From Chaenocephalus aceratus (Eukaryota > Chordata > Actinopteri > Perciformes > Channichthyidae), in the NCBI GenBank assembly GCA_023974075.1, contig CM043796.1, positions 27,707,677 through 27,771,676 of the forward strand: a stretch of 64,000 nt of DNA, in the 5' to 3' direction. Shown here piece after piece: positions 24,601-64,000 of this stretch; position 1 is the stretch's first letter; each line of letters starts with the position of its first letter. Position numbers and translations under genes: made by a program. Under the pieces are notes generated by a model. That model saw only the letters and a program-made list of their open reading frames with translations. It searched no databases and was not told the origin of the DNA.

Positions 24601-27335
24601 AAATGCTTTAACCCTCCTGTCGTGTTCGGGATAAATCTGATTTGCTACTTGCATGAGGCTGAAGACTTTTCTTTTTGTCGCTGCTTTTAATTGAACTATT
24701 CATATCTTAACCTGCACTGTAACTTTTATCCATGTACTTTTTCTTTTAATGTTTCTTTTATTAGCTTTTCTTTTAAATGCCATTTTCTTAATGTCTTTCA
24801 TTTTTGTAAAGCACTTTGAATTGCCTTGTGTTGAAAAGTGCTATATAAATAAACTTGCCTTGCCTTGCCTTGCCTTACATCAATCATACATATTGTGTTT
24901 TACGCTCGATTGCTTCAAGGCCTTATGATATCCTCCACAGTAGGCATCTGAAAACATTACTGATCACCACTTTCATTTAATTTTGAGTGGTTTAGTCCGC
25001 TTTGTAACACCTATGATGTCCCGGTAAAAATGACCGCCATAGGAAATGAATGGGTAACCCTGGATGATGTTCATCCATCGGATAGCACACACACCCAATC
25101 GAACGGTGTCGTCACCAGTCGTCTGAGACTTTGTTGACAGCGTAAAAAGGTGTTAAATCAAATTGGGTAGAGACTAATTGATTTTGTGTTAATGTGAGAG
25201 CAGTTAAAACAGACTGGGAACGCCAAAGTAAAGGGGGGGAGAGATGAACCCGACAGGAGCATTAAAGAAGCAAACAGAGGACAAATCCCATTTCAATGCG
25301 AACATACCGACTTGTGATCGCAGGAAAAGCAAAAGTATAAGAACAGTCCCTTAGGATTTAAGCATCTTATTGGACTTCAGCAAACAGCACAGCACCAAAA
25401 GATAAAACTATTATAAAAAAATATTTAAAAAAGACGTTTATAACTTTAAAATATAGAGAAATATTTACATGAATTATAGATATACCAAGAATACTACGTA
25501 CAGTACAGTATAATATGATAAAATGAAATTGGATGAAATCAAATATGTGCAGTATTGCTTTGGAAAGCAGTGCAGAATATAAAAAAAAGGTAGCTTTGTG
25601 TACAATGTGCCAAATATTTAGAGGGTTGTGCAGGACTGACGGTAATGACTTCAATCAGTGTTGGAATGTAGTAAAATACATATACTCAAGTACTGTACTT
25701 ATGTATTATTTTGAGGTACTTGTACTTTAGAGTGTTTTTTTTGTAATGCTACTTACTACTTTTACTCCACTTCATGTATCTGTAGTTACTTTACAGATTC
25801 AGATTTTTAGCTAATAAGACAAATACAAATCAACTAATAAATAAATATTGAAATATAATTATAGGTGAAAACATCCAACAGCAGCATGCAAAGTAAATAA
25901 AGTAAGCTCCACCTTTACCATCTGTAATACACGCCAATGCATCAGTAATAATAACACTGTTATATTATATATAACTATATATCGCCTTATAGTATTTAAT
26001 ACTTAAACATTTATTTTCTTGCTGTATATAGTAAATGTATTCTTAGTTATTGTTGTTATTAAAGTAGTTTCTATGCTTTTATGTTGAAGGCAGTTTTGGG
26101 CACTGGGTAATTGTATATATTGGTGGTGGTGTGAGTAGAGCACTAGTAGGAAAGAAACATCTGAAACCTGTTCATTGTTCTATGTTAATGATATTAGATT
26201 GGAATAAAATGCACAAACGGAGATTCTTGTCTGGACGTGGATCATTGCCGTGCGTAAGATTCGCTAACTAGTGCCTCAGCGGCTGTGTTATTTAAGTTAA
26301 TTCTTAAAGTTTTTATTTCTATATGATTTTGGCCTCTACACATTTACTTGTGATACTTGAGTATATTCTGATTCCAATACTTTTACTTAGATTTTGAATG
26401 CACTTAGATGTAACAGAGTCATTTTACAATGTGGTATTGCTACTTGCTACTTGAGTAGAACATCCGAGTACTTCTTCCAGCACTTCTTCAAATGAAAAGG
26501 AAACTGTCGTACAGTGTCTGTTCGCATTAACGTGATGCATAGTGTCTTTGGAGGGGCTGAGGGTAAGTGGTCATCTCCAATCAGCTTCACAAGGAAAACA
26601 TGATCATCATATTTATGAAATATCCAGGAGGGAGAAGTACTCAGATGTTGTACTTGAGTAAAAGTAGAAGTACTCAGATCTTGTACTTGAGTAAAAGTAC
26701 TCAGATGTTGTACTTGAGTAAAAGTAGAAGAACTCAGATGTTGTACTTGAGTAAAAGTACTCAGATCTTGTACTTGAGTAAAAGTAGAAGAACTCAGATG
26801 TTGTACTTGAGTCAAATTAGAAGTATTCAGGTCTTGTACTTGAGTAAAAGTAGAAGTACTCAGATGTTGTACTTGAGTAAAAGTAGAAGTACTCAGAGTG
26901 TAGGAATACTCTGTTACAGTAAAAGTCCTGCATTCAAAATGTTCCTCAAGTAAAAGTAGAAATGTATTAGCATCTAAATATACTTAAAGTACCAAATGTA
27001 AAAGTAGTCATGTGCAGATTGGTCCATTTCAGAATAATATATATGATATGTTTTATAATGATTGATCATGAAAGTGTTCTCAAAGCTGGTGAAGGTGCAG
27101 CTAGTTTGAATGACTTTGTAGACTGCAGGATCGCTGGTGGATTTACTCTTTAATTAATGTAATGCAGTGTTTAAGGAGGGGCTGAGGGTAAGTGTCAGTG
27201 GGGGTCCCGGGCCTTTTCAATGAGAAAGAAGCTGTTATAATGTCAGGAGTTAGAAAACAACAGGCACTGACCTCCTGTGGCAGCTGCAGCCAAGACCAGG
27301 CCGGCTAACAGCAGCAGCTCTCCTGCAGACACCAT
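2184..27335 (-). CDS. il6st: il6st: interleukin-6 signal transducer (gp130), 15 coding exons
   Basis: Shared signalling receptor for IL-6-type cytokines: a type I plasma-membrane protein that pairs with ligand-specific receptors and activates JAK/STAT3. Fifteen minus-strand exons have GT/AG junctions with matching phases. Allowing for base slips in exons 9-11 they total 2637 nt, 878 codons plus stop being 879 triplets (human about 918 aa, from memory). Domain order: signal peptide (1-~20), Ig-like D1 (~22-125), cytokine-binding D2-D3 with WSDWS at ~315, FnIII D4-D6 (~330-625), one membrane helix (~633-653), then a tail with Box1, SSGIGGSSCMSS, YSSV, a di-leucine and terminal YRPQ. The tail identifies gp130 rather than LIFR, OSMR or CSF3R. 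The ATG at 27335 is preceded by a 3' splice site, so 5' UTR exons lie elsewhere. As assembled, exon 11 runs into a stop after one extra C. Confidence 0.97.
3213..3957. mobile_element. Terminal-inverted-repeat element, copy 1
   Basis: Begins TGGCGCATTTCCACTGCAGG and ends with a diverged inverted version (GTGGAAAAGCAGCCC). A second copy in the opposite orientation lies at 44247-44990 and matches along its length, including TGACGTCA near one end. Non-coding; the superfamily is not assigned. Located in the last il6st intron. Confidence 0.75.
3962..4043 (-). CDS. il6st: il6st coding exon 14: Box1 of the cytoplasmic tail
   Basis: IKENVWPRIPNPGES carries the Box1 Trp-Pro-x-x-Pro-x-Pro motif that binds JAK kinases (human IWPNVPDP). 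It is followed by IGNWSPDYP, equivalent to human IAQWSPHTP. Donor GTAAGG. It abuts a terminal-inverted-repeat element on its 3' side (end near 3957). Confidence 0.92.
4588..4684 (-). CDS. il6st: il6st coding exon 13: transmembrane helix
   Basis: PGEVESIVVG matches human QGEIEAIVVP. It is followed by about 21 hydrophobic residues ending LLCLYKKD, the positive-inside stop-transfer signal. Donor GTAAGT splits the codon of the next Val. Confidence 0.93.
4918..5598. mobile_element. piggyBac-type MITE with TTAA target duplication
   Basis: TTAA at 4914-4917 and 5599-5602. Termini AGTGGACCTATCATGC and GCATGATAGGTCCCCT form inverted repeats. It is 681 bp without an open frame of interest. Near its right end it has GACACATGTTTATGTATAAA, related to the unit of the minisatellite at 23442-24067. 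Confidence 0.75.
5925..6065 (-). CDS. il6st: il6st coding exon 12: FnIII D6, second half
   Basis: Encodes EVTVPGNTVSYTLKSLSS followed by a domain end THSFTTLKY (human EFTFTTPKF) just before the membrane segment. Acceptor CATCTTCAG, donor GTGAGT. Frame is clean. Confidence 0.92.
6470..6535 (+). repeat. LINE-type 3' tail fragment
   Basis: The motif TTTTAAAGTGCTTTAAAAAT followed by AAAGTTGAATTGGA resembles the 3' ends of fish L2-like LINEs (CACTTT..GCTnTATAAATAAA). Only the tail is recognisable. Confidence 0.45.
6750..6917 (-). mobile_element. tRNA-derived SINE, minus copy
   Basis: Reverse complement of the element at 19629-19815. On the minus strand it reads a tRNA-like head GGAGGCGTGTGGCGCAGTGG (A box) and GGTTCAAACC (B box), then a tail ending in GTCGCTTTGGATAAAAGCGT. 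Lies in il6st intron 11. Confidence 0.8.
6921..7140. repeat. Dispersed repeat, copy 1
   Basis: GATGCCTAAGGGTGGGACCA through GATCGATTTCACTTTATTTA, then a second matching block at about 7108-7140 (GGGACCAACATTTGAGAGAC). The same two blocks recur near 10924-11100 and 11808-11830. It may be fragments of one LTR or DNA element; the class is not recognised. Confidence 0.5.
7208..7355 (-). CDS. il6st: il6st coding exon 11: FnIII D6, first half, with three slips
   Basis: RLNDKPGRNEAELGW and RNYTINYTGGGETH match D6 (human KNEAVLEW and IRNYTIFYR). Literal reading from exon 10 meets a stop after APLEGPRCQTER because of one extra C near 7338-7342. There is also an extra G in the TGGGGTGG stretch near 7280 and a missing C near 7248. 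With 147 rather than 148 nt the phases fit on both sides. Confidence 0.82.
7580..8323. mobile_element. Non-coding TIR element, about 740 bp
   Basis: Starts GAGTGCCACAGTAACGCGTC and ends with the inverted partner GACGCGTCACCGTGGCACTC. The inverted repeats extend about 35 bp and include the CCGGAAGTAAGTT-like part. TA flanks on both sides suggest a TA target duplication. In il6st intron 10. Confidence 0.7.
8769..8871 (-). CDS. il6st: il6st coding exon 10: FnIII D5, second half, with 1-nt slip
   Basis: GNLEGFVRYN at the start and VSVYSIYSGRIG later belong to one FnIII strand pair but lie in different frames because of an extra C at about 8842-8843. The family pattern (human RGNLAESKCYLITVTPVY) supports the corrected reading. 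Acceptor TTATAG, donor GTAAGA. Confidence 0.85.
8996..9314. mobile_element. Short TIR MITE, copy 1
   Basis: Starts CCGTACTTTTCGGACTATAA and ends TAGTCCGAAAAGTACGG, flanked by TA. Copy 2 at 41510-41814 has the same orientation and is highly similar. Abundant fish MITE type. In il6st intron 9. Confidence 0.8.
9520..9690 (-). repeat. Retroposon tail, minus copy
   Basis: Minus strand matches 56575-56737: TTCTGCACTATTTCTA through CATAACTATACTGTAGCTATGCACACATGACA-type sequence. It carries no coding frame. Related tails occur at 54590-54660. Likely the 3' part of a LINE. Confidence 0.55.
10098..10267 (-). CDS. il6st: il6st coding exon 9: FnIII D5, first half, with 1-nt slip
   Basis: Begins EDPPVKGLKVW and LWLQWTPP, then changes frame at a 7-C run (10197-10203). 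The second half matches D5 only in another frame (YVVEWVSGEQTDW). An 8-C run would restore it. The 3' splice site is preceded by a (TG)n tract instead of a normal pyrimidine run. The slip is offset by an extra base in exon 10, so the literal frame stays open through both exons with non-native residues between. Confidence 0.85.
10395..10700. repeat. Dispersed repeat with Lys/Arg-rich mini-frame
   Basis: The first part (TATCAATCCGCAGAAAGAAG and neighbours) recurs at 48798-48960. A 41-codon ATG frame at 10574-10699 is rich in Lys and Arg but matches no family I know. It is best treated as repeat DNA. Confidence 0.4.
10924..11110. repeat. Dispersed repeat, copy 2
   Basis: Matches 6921-7060 with longer interior: GGGTGGGACCAG, TAGTGTGACTGTAAGC and GATCGATTTCACTT blocks in the same order. 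The associated GGGACCAACATTTGAGAGAC block is displaced to about 11810. Confidence 0.5.
11906..12152 (-). CDS. il6st: il6st coding exon 8: FnIII D4
   Basis: A 247-nt exon with FANGRIITFDIKIQE (human FEANGKILDYEVTL) and LCVTANNSVGTSPMASL, the typical F-G end of a FnIII domain. Two donors 4 nt apart are possible (ACGTGGTAAG). GTAAGA is the better one and keeps the phase with exon 9, making Glu from G plus AG. Confidence 0.93.
12574..13207. mobile_element. hAT-type non-autonomous element
   Basis: Ends CAGTGGCGAGCCGTGAC and GGGCCGGCTCGCCACTG form inverted repeats starting CAGTG, typical of hAT MITEs. Its interior (12720-12850) is the reverse complement of parts of the 21437-22413 element, including the TTGTTGTTGCTATGGCAAC stretch. 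Flanked by AT-rich TATTAGTAT repeats that hide the target duplication. Confidence 0.7.
13291..13373 (-). CDS. il6st: il6st coding exon 7: start of FnIII D4
   Basis: Short 83-nt exon. RPTSKPDLWRTI matches the opening of D4 (human RPSKAPSFWYKI). The preceding intron (about 5.4 kb) contains the nested transposons at 13511-18720. Confidence 0.9.
14021..14789 (-). repeat. 3' LTR of the Gmr1-like element
   Basis: 769 bp direct repeat of 17549-18321. Contains a (GT)n near its start on the minus strand and a conserved AAGTATGGTGTAAT segment. Immediately preceded (minus strand) by the polypurine tract. Confidence 0.92.
14790..14807 (-). other. Polypurine tract of the LTR element
   Basis: Minus strand reads CGGGGAGGGGGAGGATAA next to the 3' LTR start, the expected plus-strand primer. 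Confidence 0.75.
14810..15300 (-). pseudogene. RNase H remnant of the LTR element
   Basis: Minus-strand sequence downstream of RT encodes fragments in the style of gypsy RNase H (a YSTVEKEGLAIKWALE-type stretch, then DHRALTW) across more than one frame. It ends just before the polypurine tract at about 14790-14807. Confidence 0.7.
15309..16478 (-). pseudogene. GPY/F module fused in frame to reverse transcriptase
   Basis: 389-codon open frame. The first about 60 residues carry WQGPYVITRKMGPVTYEI, the GPY/F module that ends gypsy-type integrases. It continues without a stop into RT motifs: PYRVPQQ, the SPVVIVFKMDGSLR region, FRKLN, YPMPRIDDLL, FQFTVMPFGL and the catalytic YLDDVV. The true RT frame then shifts near 15500 into an adjacent frame (EVRSFLGLAGWYRRFVP). 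The uninterrupted fusion shows that INT-before-RT is native to the element. Confidence 0.9.
16440..17528 (-). pseudogene. Integrase region of the LTR element, broken
   Basis: Fragments in several frames: PWAGHLGRHKTY and CTPCPTCQK (zinc-binding HHCC part), AMDIVGPL, LTDQGTNFTS and YHPQTDGLVERFNQ (DDE catalytic core with the three acidic positions recognisable). It then reads FELLYGWEVQGPLD. Two stop codons lie in the N-terminal part near 17390, and there are frame changes near 17100 and 16800. It cannot make an intact integrase. Confidence 0.88.
17529..17546 (-). other. Primer binding site, tRNA-Leu type
   Basis: 18 nt, separated by 2 nt from the 5' LTR. On the plus strand it reads ATCCCACTTCTGACACCA, the 3' end of a vertebrate tRNA-Leu including CCA, so the minus-strand RNA would pair with that tRNA to prime reverse transcription. 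Confidence 0.85.
17549..18321 (-). repeat. 5' LTR of the Gmr1-like element
   Basis: 773 bp, starting TGTGACGGAGCGG on the minus strand. By eye it differs from the 3' LTR by about five substitutions plus several one-base or (GT)n length changes. That indicates a recent insertion. Confidence 0.92.
18465..18652. repeat. Interrupted (GT)n microsatellite
   Basis: About 190 bp of GT repeats with GGT interruptions, inside the right half of the hAT element and beside the LTR insertion. Confidence 0.95.
18833..18977 (-). CDS. il6st: il6st coding exon 6: D3, WSXWS exon
   Basis: Contains TEYITQVRCQ followed by WSDWS, the WSXWS signature of class I cytokine receptors, at about residue 315. The exon ends GCAGAGGACC before a GTGAGT donor; the last C begins the Arg codon completed in exon 7. 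It lies only 113 bp from the hAT element that fills most of the next intron. Confidence 0.95.
19225..19379 (-). CDS. il6st: il6st coding exon 5: D3, first half
   Basis: Starts VKTNPPSDIKVISE, the linker and first strand of the membrane-proximal half of the cytokine-binding module. It continues through LMNWTQP and KYEIRFC, the usual FnIII core tryptophan and tyrosine. Phase 0 end at a GTAAGT donor. Confidence 0.93.
19629..19815 (+). mobile_element. tRNA-derived SINE, plus copy
   Basis: tRNA-like head with A box (GTGGCGCAGTGGGTTAGTGC) and B box (GGTTCAAACCC), a body with CCTGGGCAAGACACTTCGCC, and a tail GTCGCTTTGGATAAAAGCGT. Opposite-strand copy at 6750-6917. Tail-only relatives occur at about 35728-35772 and 46970-47010. 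Confidence 0.85.
19819..19918. repeat. Near-perfect 46-8-46 hairpin
   Basis: Arms 19819-19864 and 19873-19918 are reverse complements over 46 bp with about two mismatches, around an 8-nt loop (CGCCCTCC). It abuts the SINE at 19629-19815. Located in il6st intron 4. Confidence 0.9.
20282..20926. mobile_element. PIF/Harbinger-like MITE with TTA duplication
   Basis: Ends AGGTCCTTACACACCAAG and CTTGGTGTGTAGGGGCCT are inverted repeats, flanked by TTA at 20279-20281 and 20927-20929. 645 bp, non-coding. Superfamily assigned from the 3-bp duplication only. Confidence 0.65.
21125..21282 (-). CDS. il6st: il6st coding exon 4: D2, second half
   Basis: Encodes the end of the first half of the cytokine-binding module. 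The segment IWVEAHNMLGKIESERI aligns with human EVWVEAENALGKVTSDHI. Acceptor CATGTTCAG and donor GTAAGA are seen. The junction with exon 3 makes a His codon. Confidence 0.93.
21437..22413. mobile_element. hAT-type element with 8-bp duplication
   Basis: TAGGGCTGTACCCGAA at the left and the inverted TTCGGGACAGCTCTA at the right. The target duplication CAAGGCAT lies at 21429-21436 and 22414-22421. 977 bp including a nested 364-bp insert. The interior shares sequence with the 12574-13207 element. Confidence 0.87.
21794..22157. mobile_element. Nested 364-bp MITE
   Basis: CAGTGTTTCCCACAGA and TGTGTGGGAAACCCTG form inverted ends, with TACAA on both sides (21789-21793 and 22158-22162). Inserted inside the larger hAT element. 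Confidence 0.7.
22547..22694 (-). CDS. il6st: il6st coding exon 3: D2, first half
   Basis: Starts PPGKPENVFC, matching the start of gp130 D2 (PPEKPKNLSC in human), and includes FRCDW, the conserved Cys-x-Trp of class I cytokine receptors. Donor GTGAGT. Phase 2 into exon 4. Confidence 0.93.
23000..24097. mobile_element. piggyBac-type MITE enlarged by an internal minisatellite
   Basis: The left part matches the 1635-1997 MITE (AGGTCCCCTATTATACTG, CATTACCCATAATCCCCTCT) and the right end TAATAGGTGACCTTTAAA matches its terminus. About 625 bp of 36-bp repeats separates them. The left TTAA is mutated (GTAAAA). Confidence 0.75.
23442..24067. repeat. 36-bp minisatellite, about 17 copies
   Basis: Unit GAGGGGACACATGTTGATGT followed by AGAAGAGACATGAAGA, with few variants. 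Because 36 is a multiple of 3 and no minus frame has a stop, three long repetitive open frames appear. They are not genes. Confidence 0.97.
24224..24538 (-). CDS. il6st: il6st coding exon 2: Ig-like D1 domain
   Basis: A 315-nt exon for the N-terminal Ig-like domain (about residues 22-126). In gp130 this domain (site 3) contacts a second ligand face in the hexameric complex. Visible features are the cysteine in KATCMIV, the tryptophan of LYWKL, the cysteine in WLFCRAKK and N-glycosylation sites NTT and NES. Acceptor CTATAG and donor GTAAGT are clear. The junction codon to exon 3 gives Tyr before PPGKPEN. Confidence 0.93.
24780..24885 (+). repeat. L2-type LINE 3' tail with CCTTG repeats
   Basis: AAAGCACTTTGAATTGCC and AGTGCTATATAAATAAAC followed by tandem TTGCC units, the usual 3' end of fish L2-like LINEs. 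Confidence 0.65.
25658..26485. mobile_element. hAT-type MITE rich in AGTACTT motifs
   Basis: Ends AGTGTTGGAA and TTCCAGCACT are inverted. The flanks ACTTCAAT and TCTTCAAAT are near-identical, so an old 8-bp duplication is possible. The interior has AAGTACTGTACTT-like stretches. The neighbouring array at 26633-26900 uses related sequence. Confidence 0.55.
26633..26900. repeat. Tandem repeat of TACTTGAGTAAAAGTA units
   Basis: Seven or so copies alternating between about 21 and 33 bp (GTACTTGAGTAAAAGTAGAA plus GTACTCAGATGTT). A related array is in slc12a2 at 40205-40385. In il6st intron 1. Confidence 0.9.
27272..27335 (-). CDS. il6st: il6st coding exon 1: start codon and signal peptide
   Basis: The ATG at 27335 opens a 21-codon stretch starting MVSAGELLLL and continuing with a hydrophobic Leu/Ala run typical of a secretory signal peptide. 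It ends in a GT donor, leaving one base of the next codon. A TTGTCCACAG acceptor lies 9 nt before the ATG, which implies an upstream non-coding exon. That exon is not visible and may lie in or beyond the N gap. Confidence 0.9.
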
Positions 27336-27627
27336 GGTGACTCTCTGTGGACAAGAACACAATGTTTTCAAGGTTCAAAAAGATCAATGTCAGATCATAA
27401 ACACAACTGCAGTGTAGTATAATATATGATATAATTGACATGTATTTTCTCCATTAACAAGCACAACTAATGTCATGTAACTGTACCATTGACACTGCGA
27501 AATTATAGCTACACAATATATAGGTTTACAAATATACAATTGTAATATAACTGTGAAATTAATGTAGAGCCCCTAAACAAAACAATACTAGGTGATATTA
27601 GATTTTTTCTTTATAAACCCTCTTTTT

Positions 27628-27727
27628 NNNNNNNNNNNNNNNNNNNNNNNNNNNNNNNNNNNNNNNNNNNNNNNNNNNNNNNNNNNNNNNNNNNNNNNNN
27701 NNNNNNNNNNNNNNNNNNNNNNNNNNN
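27628..27727. other. Assembly gap, exactly 100 N
   Basis: A run of 100 N is the usual placeholder for a scaffold join of unknown size. It lies where the end of slc12a2 and the 5' end of il6st would be expected. Confidence 0.98.
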
Positions 27728-28374
27728 CAAATGACAGCGTTGTTTTCCCCCAAAAGTGGGCGGGGCCGTAACTTTCGCCCGGAAGTGCCGTAGGTGTTAC
27801 TCTCATGTATCCCTTTATCTGTTGGGACTTTGCTCATGCTGCCCTTCTTGACCAGGTCGCTCTTGGAAAAGAGATTGTACCTGGTTTAATAAAGGCTATA
27901 TATGATCAGCGGACCAAAGAAACTCTGTTCTGGATCCAGCTGAATAAAGATAGTAATAGTTTTAATATATGTCACCAACTCATTTATAAAATATTGTTCT
28001 CGTCTGTTCGAAGCAATCTGAAGTCTTATATAAGCCTCCGCCTCTCCTGCGGATGTTATGTCTCCACACAGGACACATGGGGGGGCAAAACACTCCCCCA
28101 TCTATCATCAAGCGAGCTTGCTTGATACAAATATGTCCATTAAATATAAAAATGCTTTTTTATCTTAGTGTTAGAAATGATTCCTTTTGGTACCATCACT
28201 TGTGGTCGTCCCGTTTCCACCTTCTAAACGCGACCGATTATGCAAACACTAAACTCTACATCGAGATGAAGGAGCACGCGGGCCTTTAGGGGATTTGTTG
28301 ACATGTCTACTCGATGCTTTTTTTAGTTTGCTTGTCTGTCTTTTACTGGTAACTGTATTCTGTGTGGAATTGGC

Positions 28375-28440
28375 CAAATGTGAAGCACTTTGAACTGCAC
28401 TTTATGAAAGGTGCTACACACATAAAGATTACTTTTATTA
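28375..28440 (+). repeat. L2-type LINE 3' tail
   Basis: TGAAGCACTTTGAACTGCAC followed by GAAAGGTGCTACACACATAA, then a TTATTATTATA run. Confidence 0.6.
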
Positions 28441-28873
28441 TTATATTATCAAGGGTATTTATATTGATCTGTCCAAAGACAAGCAGGACATGTTGTGGTG
28501 CTCGTGTCTTTATTAGAGACACGTCTTCATTCCTAATGTCCTCAAATACTTCATCTCATTGCTTCAAGTAAAAGAAATGAAAAAGACAAAGTAGAAGCAT
28601 CTGGAACATCTTGGTAAGAGAAAGCAGAATAAGTCTTTTTAGCAGAGTAGCAACATTATGTCGTTGTACTGATTGCATTAGCGCCGTGGATATGATTATT
28701 ATACTCAATTTAGTGTGTAAAGCATTTTAGCCGGGTCGCTTTACCCCTCAGAGTTTTATTGGAGAAGTGACAGCAACCACGACATGTCAGCCGGCATGGT
28801 GACCACAATGCGACCAGAGGAACGATGGTATGAGAAACGTAGCAAAGCTCAAAGGCCTGAGGTGAAGACTTAC

Positions 28874-64000
<35,127 letters not shown>

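Larger units (their letters stand above)
27336..28873. other. Interval between il6st exon 1 and the last visible slc12a2 exon
   Basis: Contains the 100-N gap, a LINE-like 3' piece around 27830-27900 (GACCAGGTCGCTCTTGGAAAAGAG..AATAAAGG) and an L2-type tail at 28375-28440. I searched both strands for the missing slc12a2 C-terminal exons and did not recognise them. No promoter element for il6st can be named. Confidence 0.6.

Noticed and set aside
2184..27335. il6st as a pseudogene
   Set aside because: All splice sites are intact and conservation extends on both sides of each slip; the slips are small, mostly at short homopolymers, and also occur in slc12a2, so error is likelier.
27805..28289. 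Possible missing C-terminal exons of slc12a2 on either strand
   Set aside because: None of the conserved terminal motifs of NKCC1 could be read there; the sequence looks like LINE remains.

Overview
The window is vertebrate, almost certainly teleost fish, genomic DNA. It has short coding exons with GT/AG junctions, long introns packed with short transposable elements, many (CA)n microsatellites, and two genes whose protein sequences match fish versions of well-known vertebrate families. A run of exactly 100 N at 27628-27727 marks a scaffold join of unknown true size.

Region 1 (about 2.2-27.3 kb, minus strand) holds il6st, the gp130 signalling receptor of IL-6-type cytokines. It has 15 coding exons, from a signal-peptide exon at 27.3 kb to the stop codon at 2184. 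Exon phases fit throughout and, apart from small base slips in exons 9-11, the model gives 878 codons.

Region 2 (about 28.9-63.6 kb, minus strand) holds slc12a2 (NKCC1, the Na-K-2Cl cotransporter). There are 22 internal exons, from the first membrane helix to most of the C-terminal domain, including the 48-nt cassette exon that equals mammalian exon 21. The first exon lies beyond the right edge. The last roughly 110 codons are absent where the N gap sits, so the il6st/slc12a2 adjacency rests on that join.

The introns carry most of the structure. The most striking is at 13.5-18.7 kb in il6st: a hAT-type DNA transposon with an 8-bp target duplication, into which a young Ty3/gypsy LTR retrotransposon has inserted (5-bp duplication, near-identical LTRs, tRNA-Leu primer site). 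That retrotransposon lacks gag/protease and has integrase upstream of reverse transcriptase, the domain order of the Gmr1 group. At least six more hAT-type elements with readable 8-bp (one 5-bp) duplications or clear termini, two piggyBac-type MITEs with TTAA ends, a minisatellite grown inside a third such MITE, tRNA-derived SINEs in both orientations, foldback elements and several tandem repeats are also listed.

Several exons of both genes contain one- or two-base slips, mostly at short homopolymers. Some are in mutually compensating pairs that keep a frame open while replacing conserved residues. Consensus errors are the likeliest explanation, and anyone using predicted proteins from this locus should check them. 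il6st and slc12a2 are not known to act together; their neighbourhood here is positional only.
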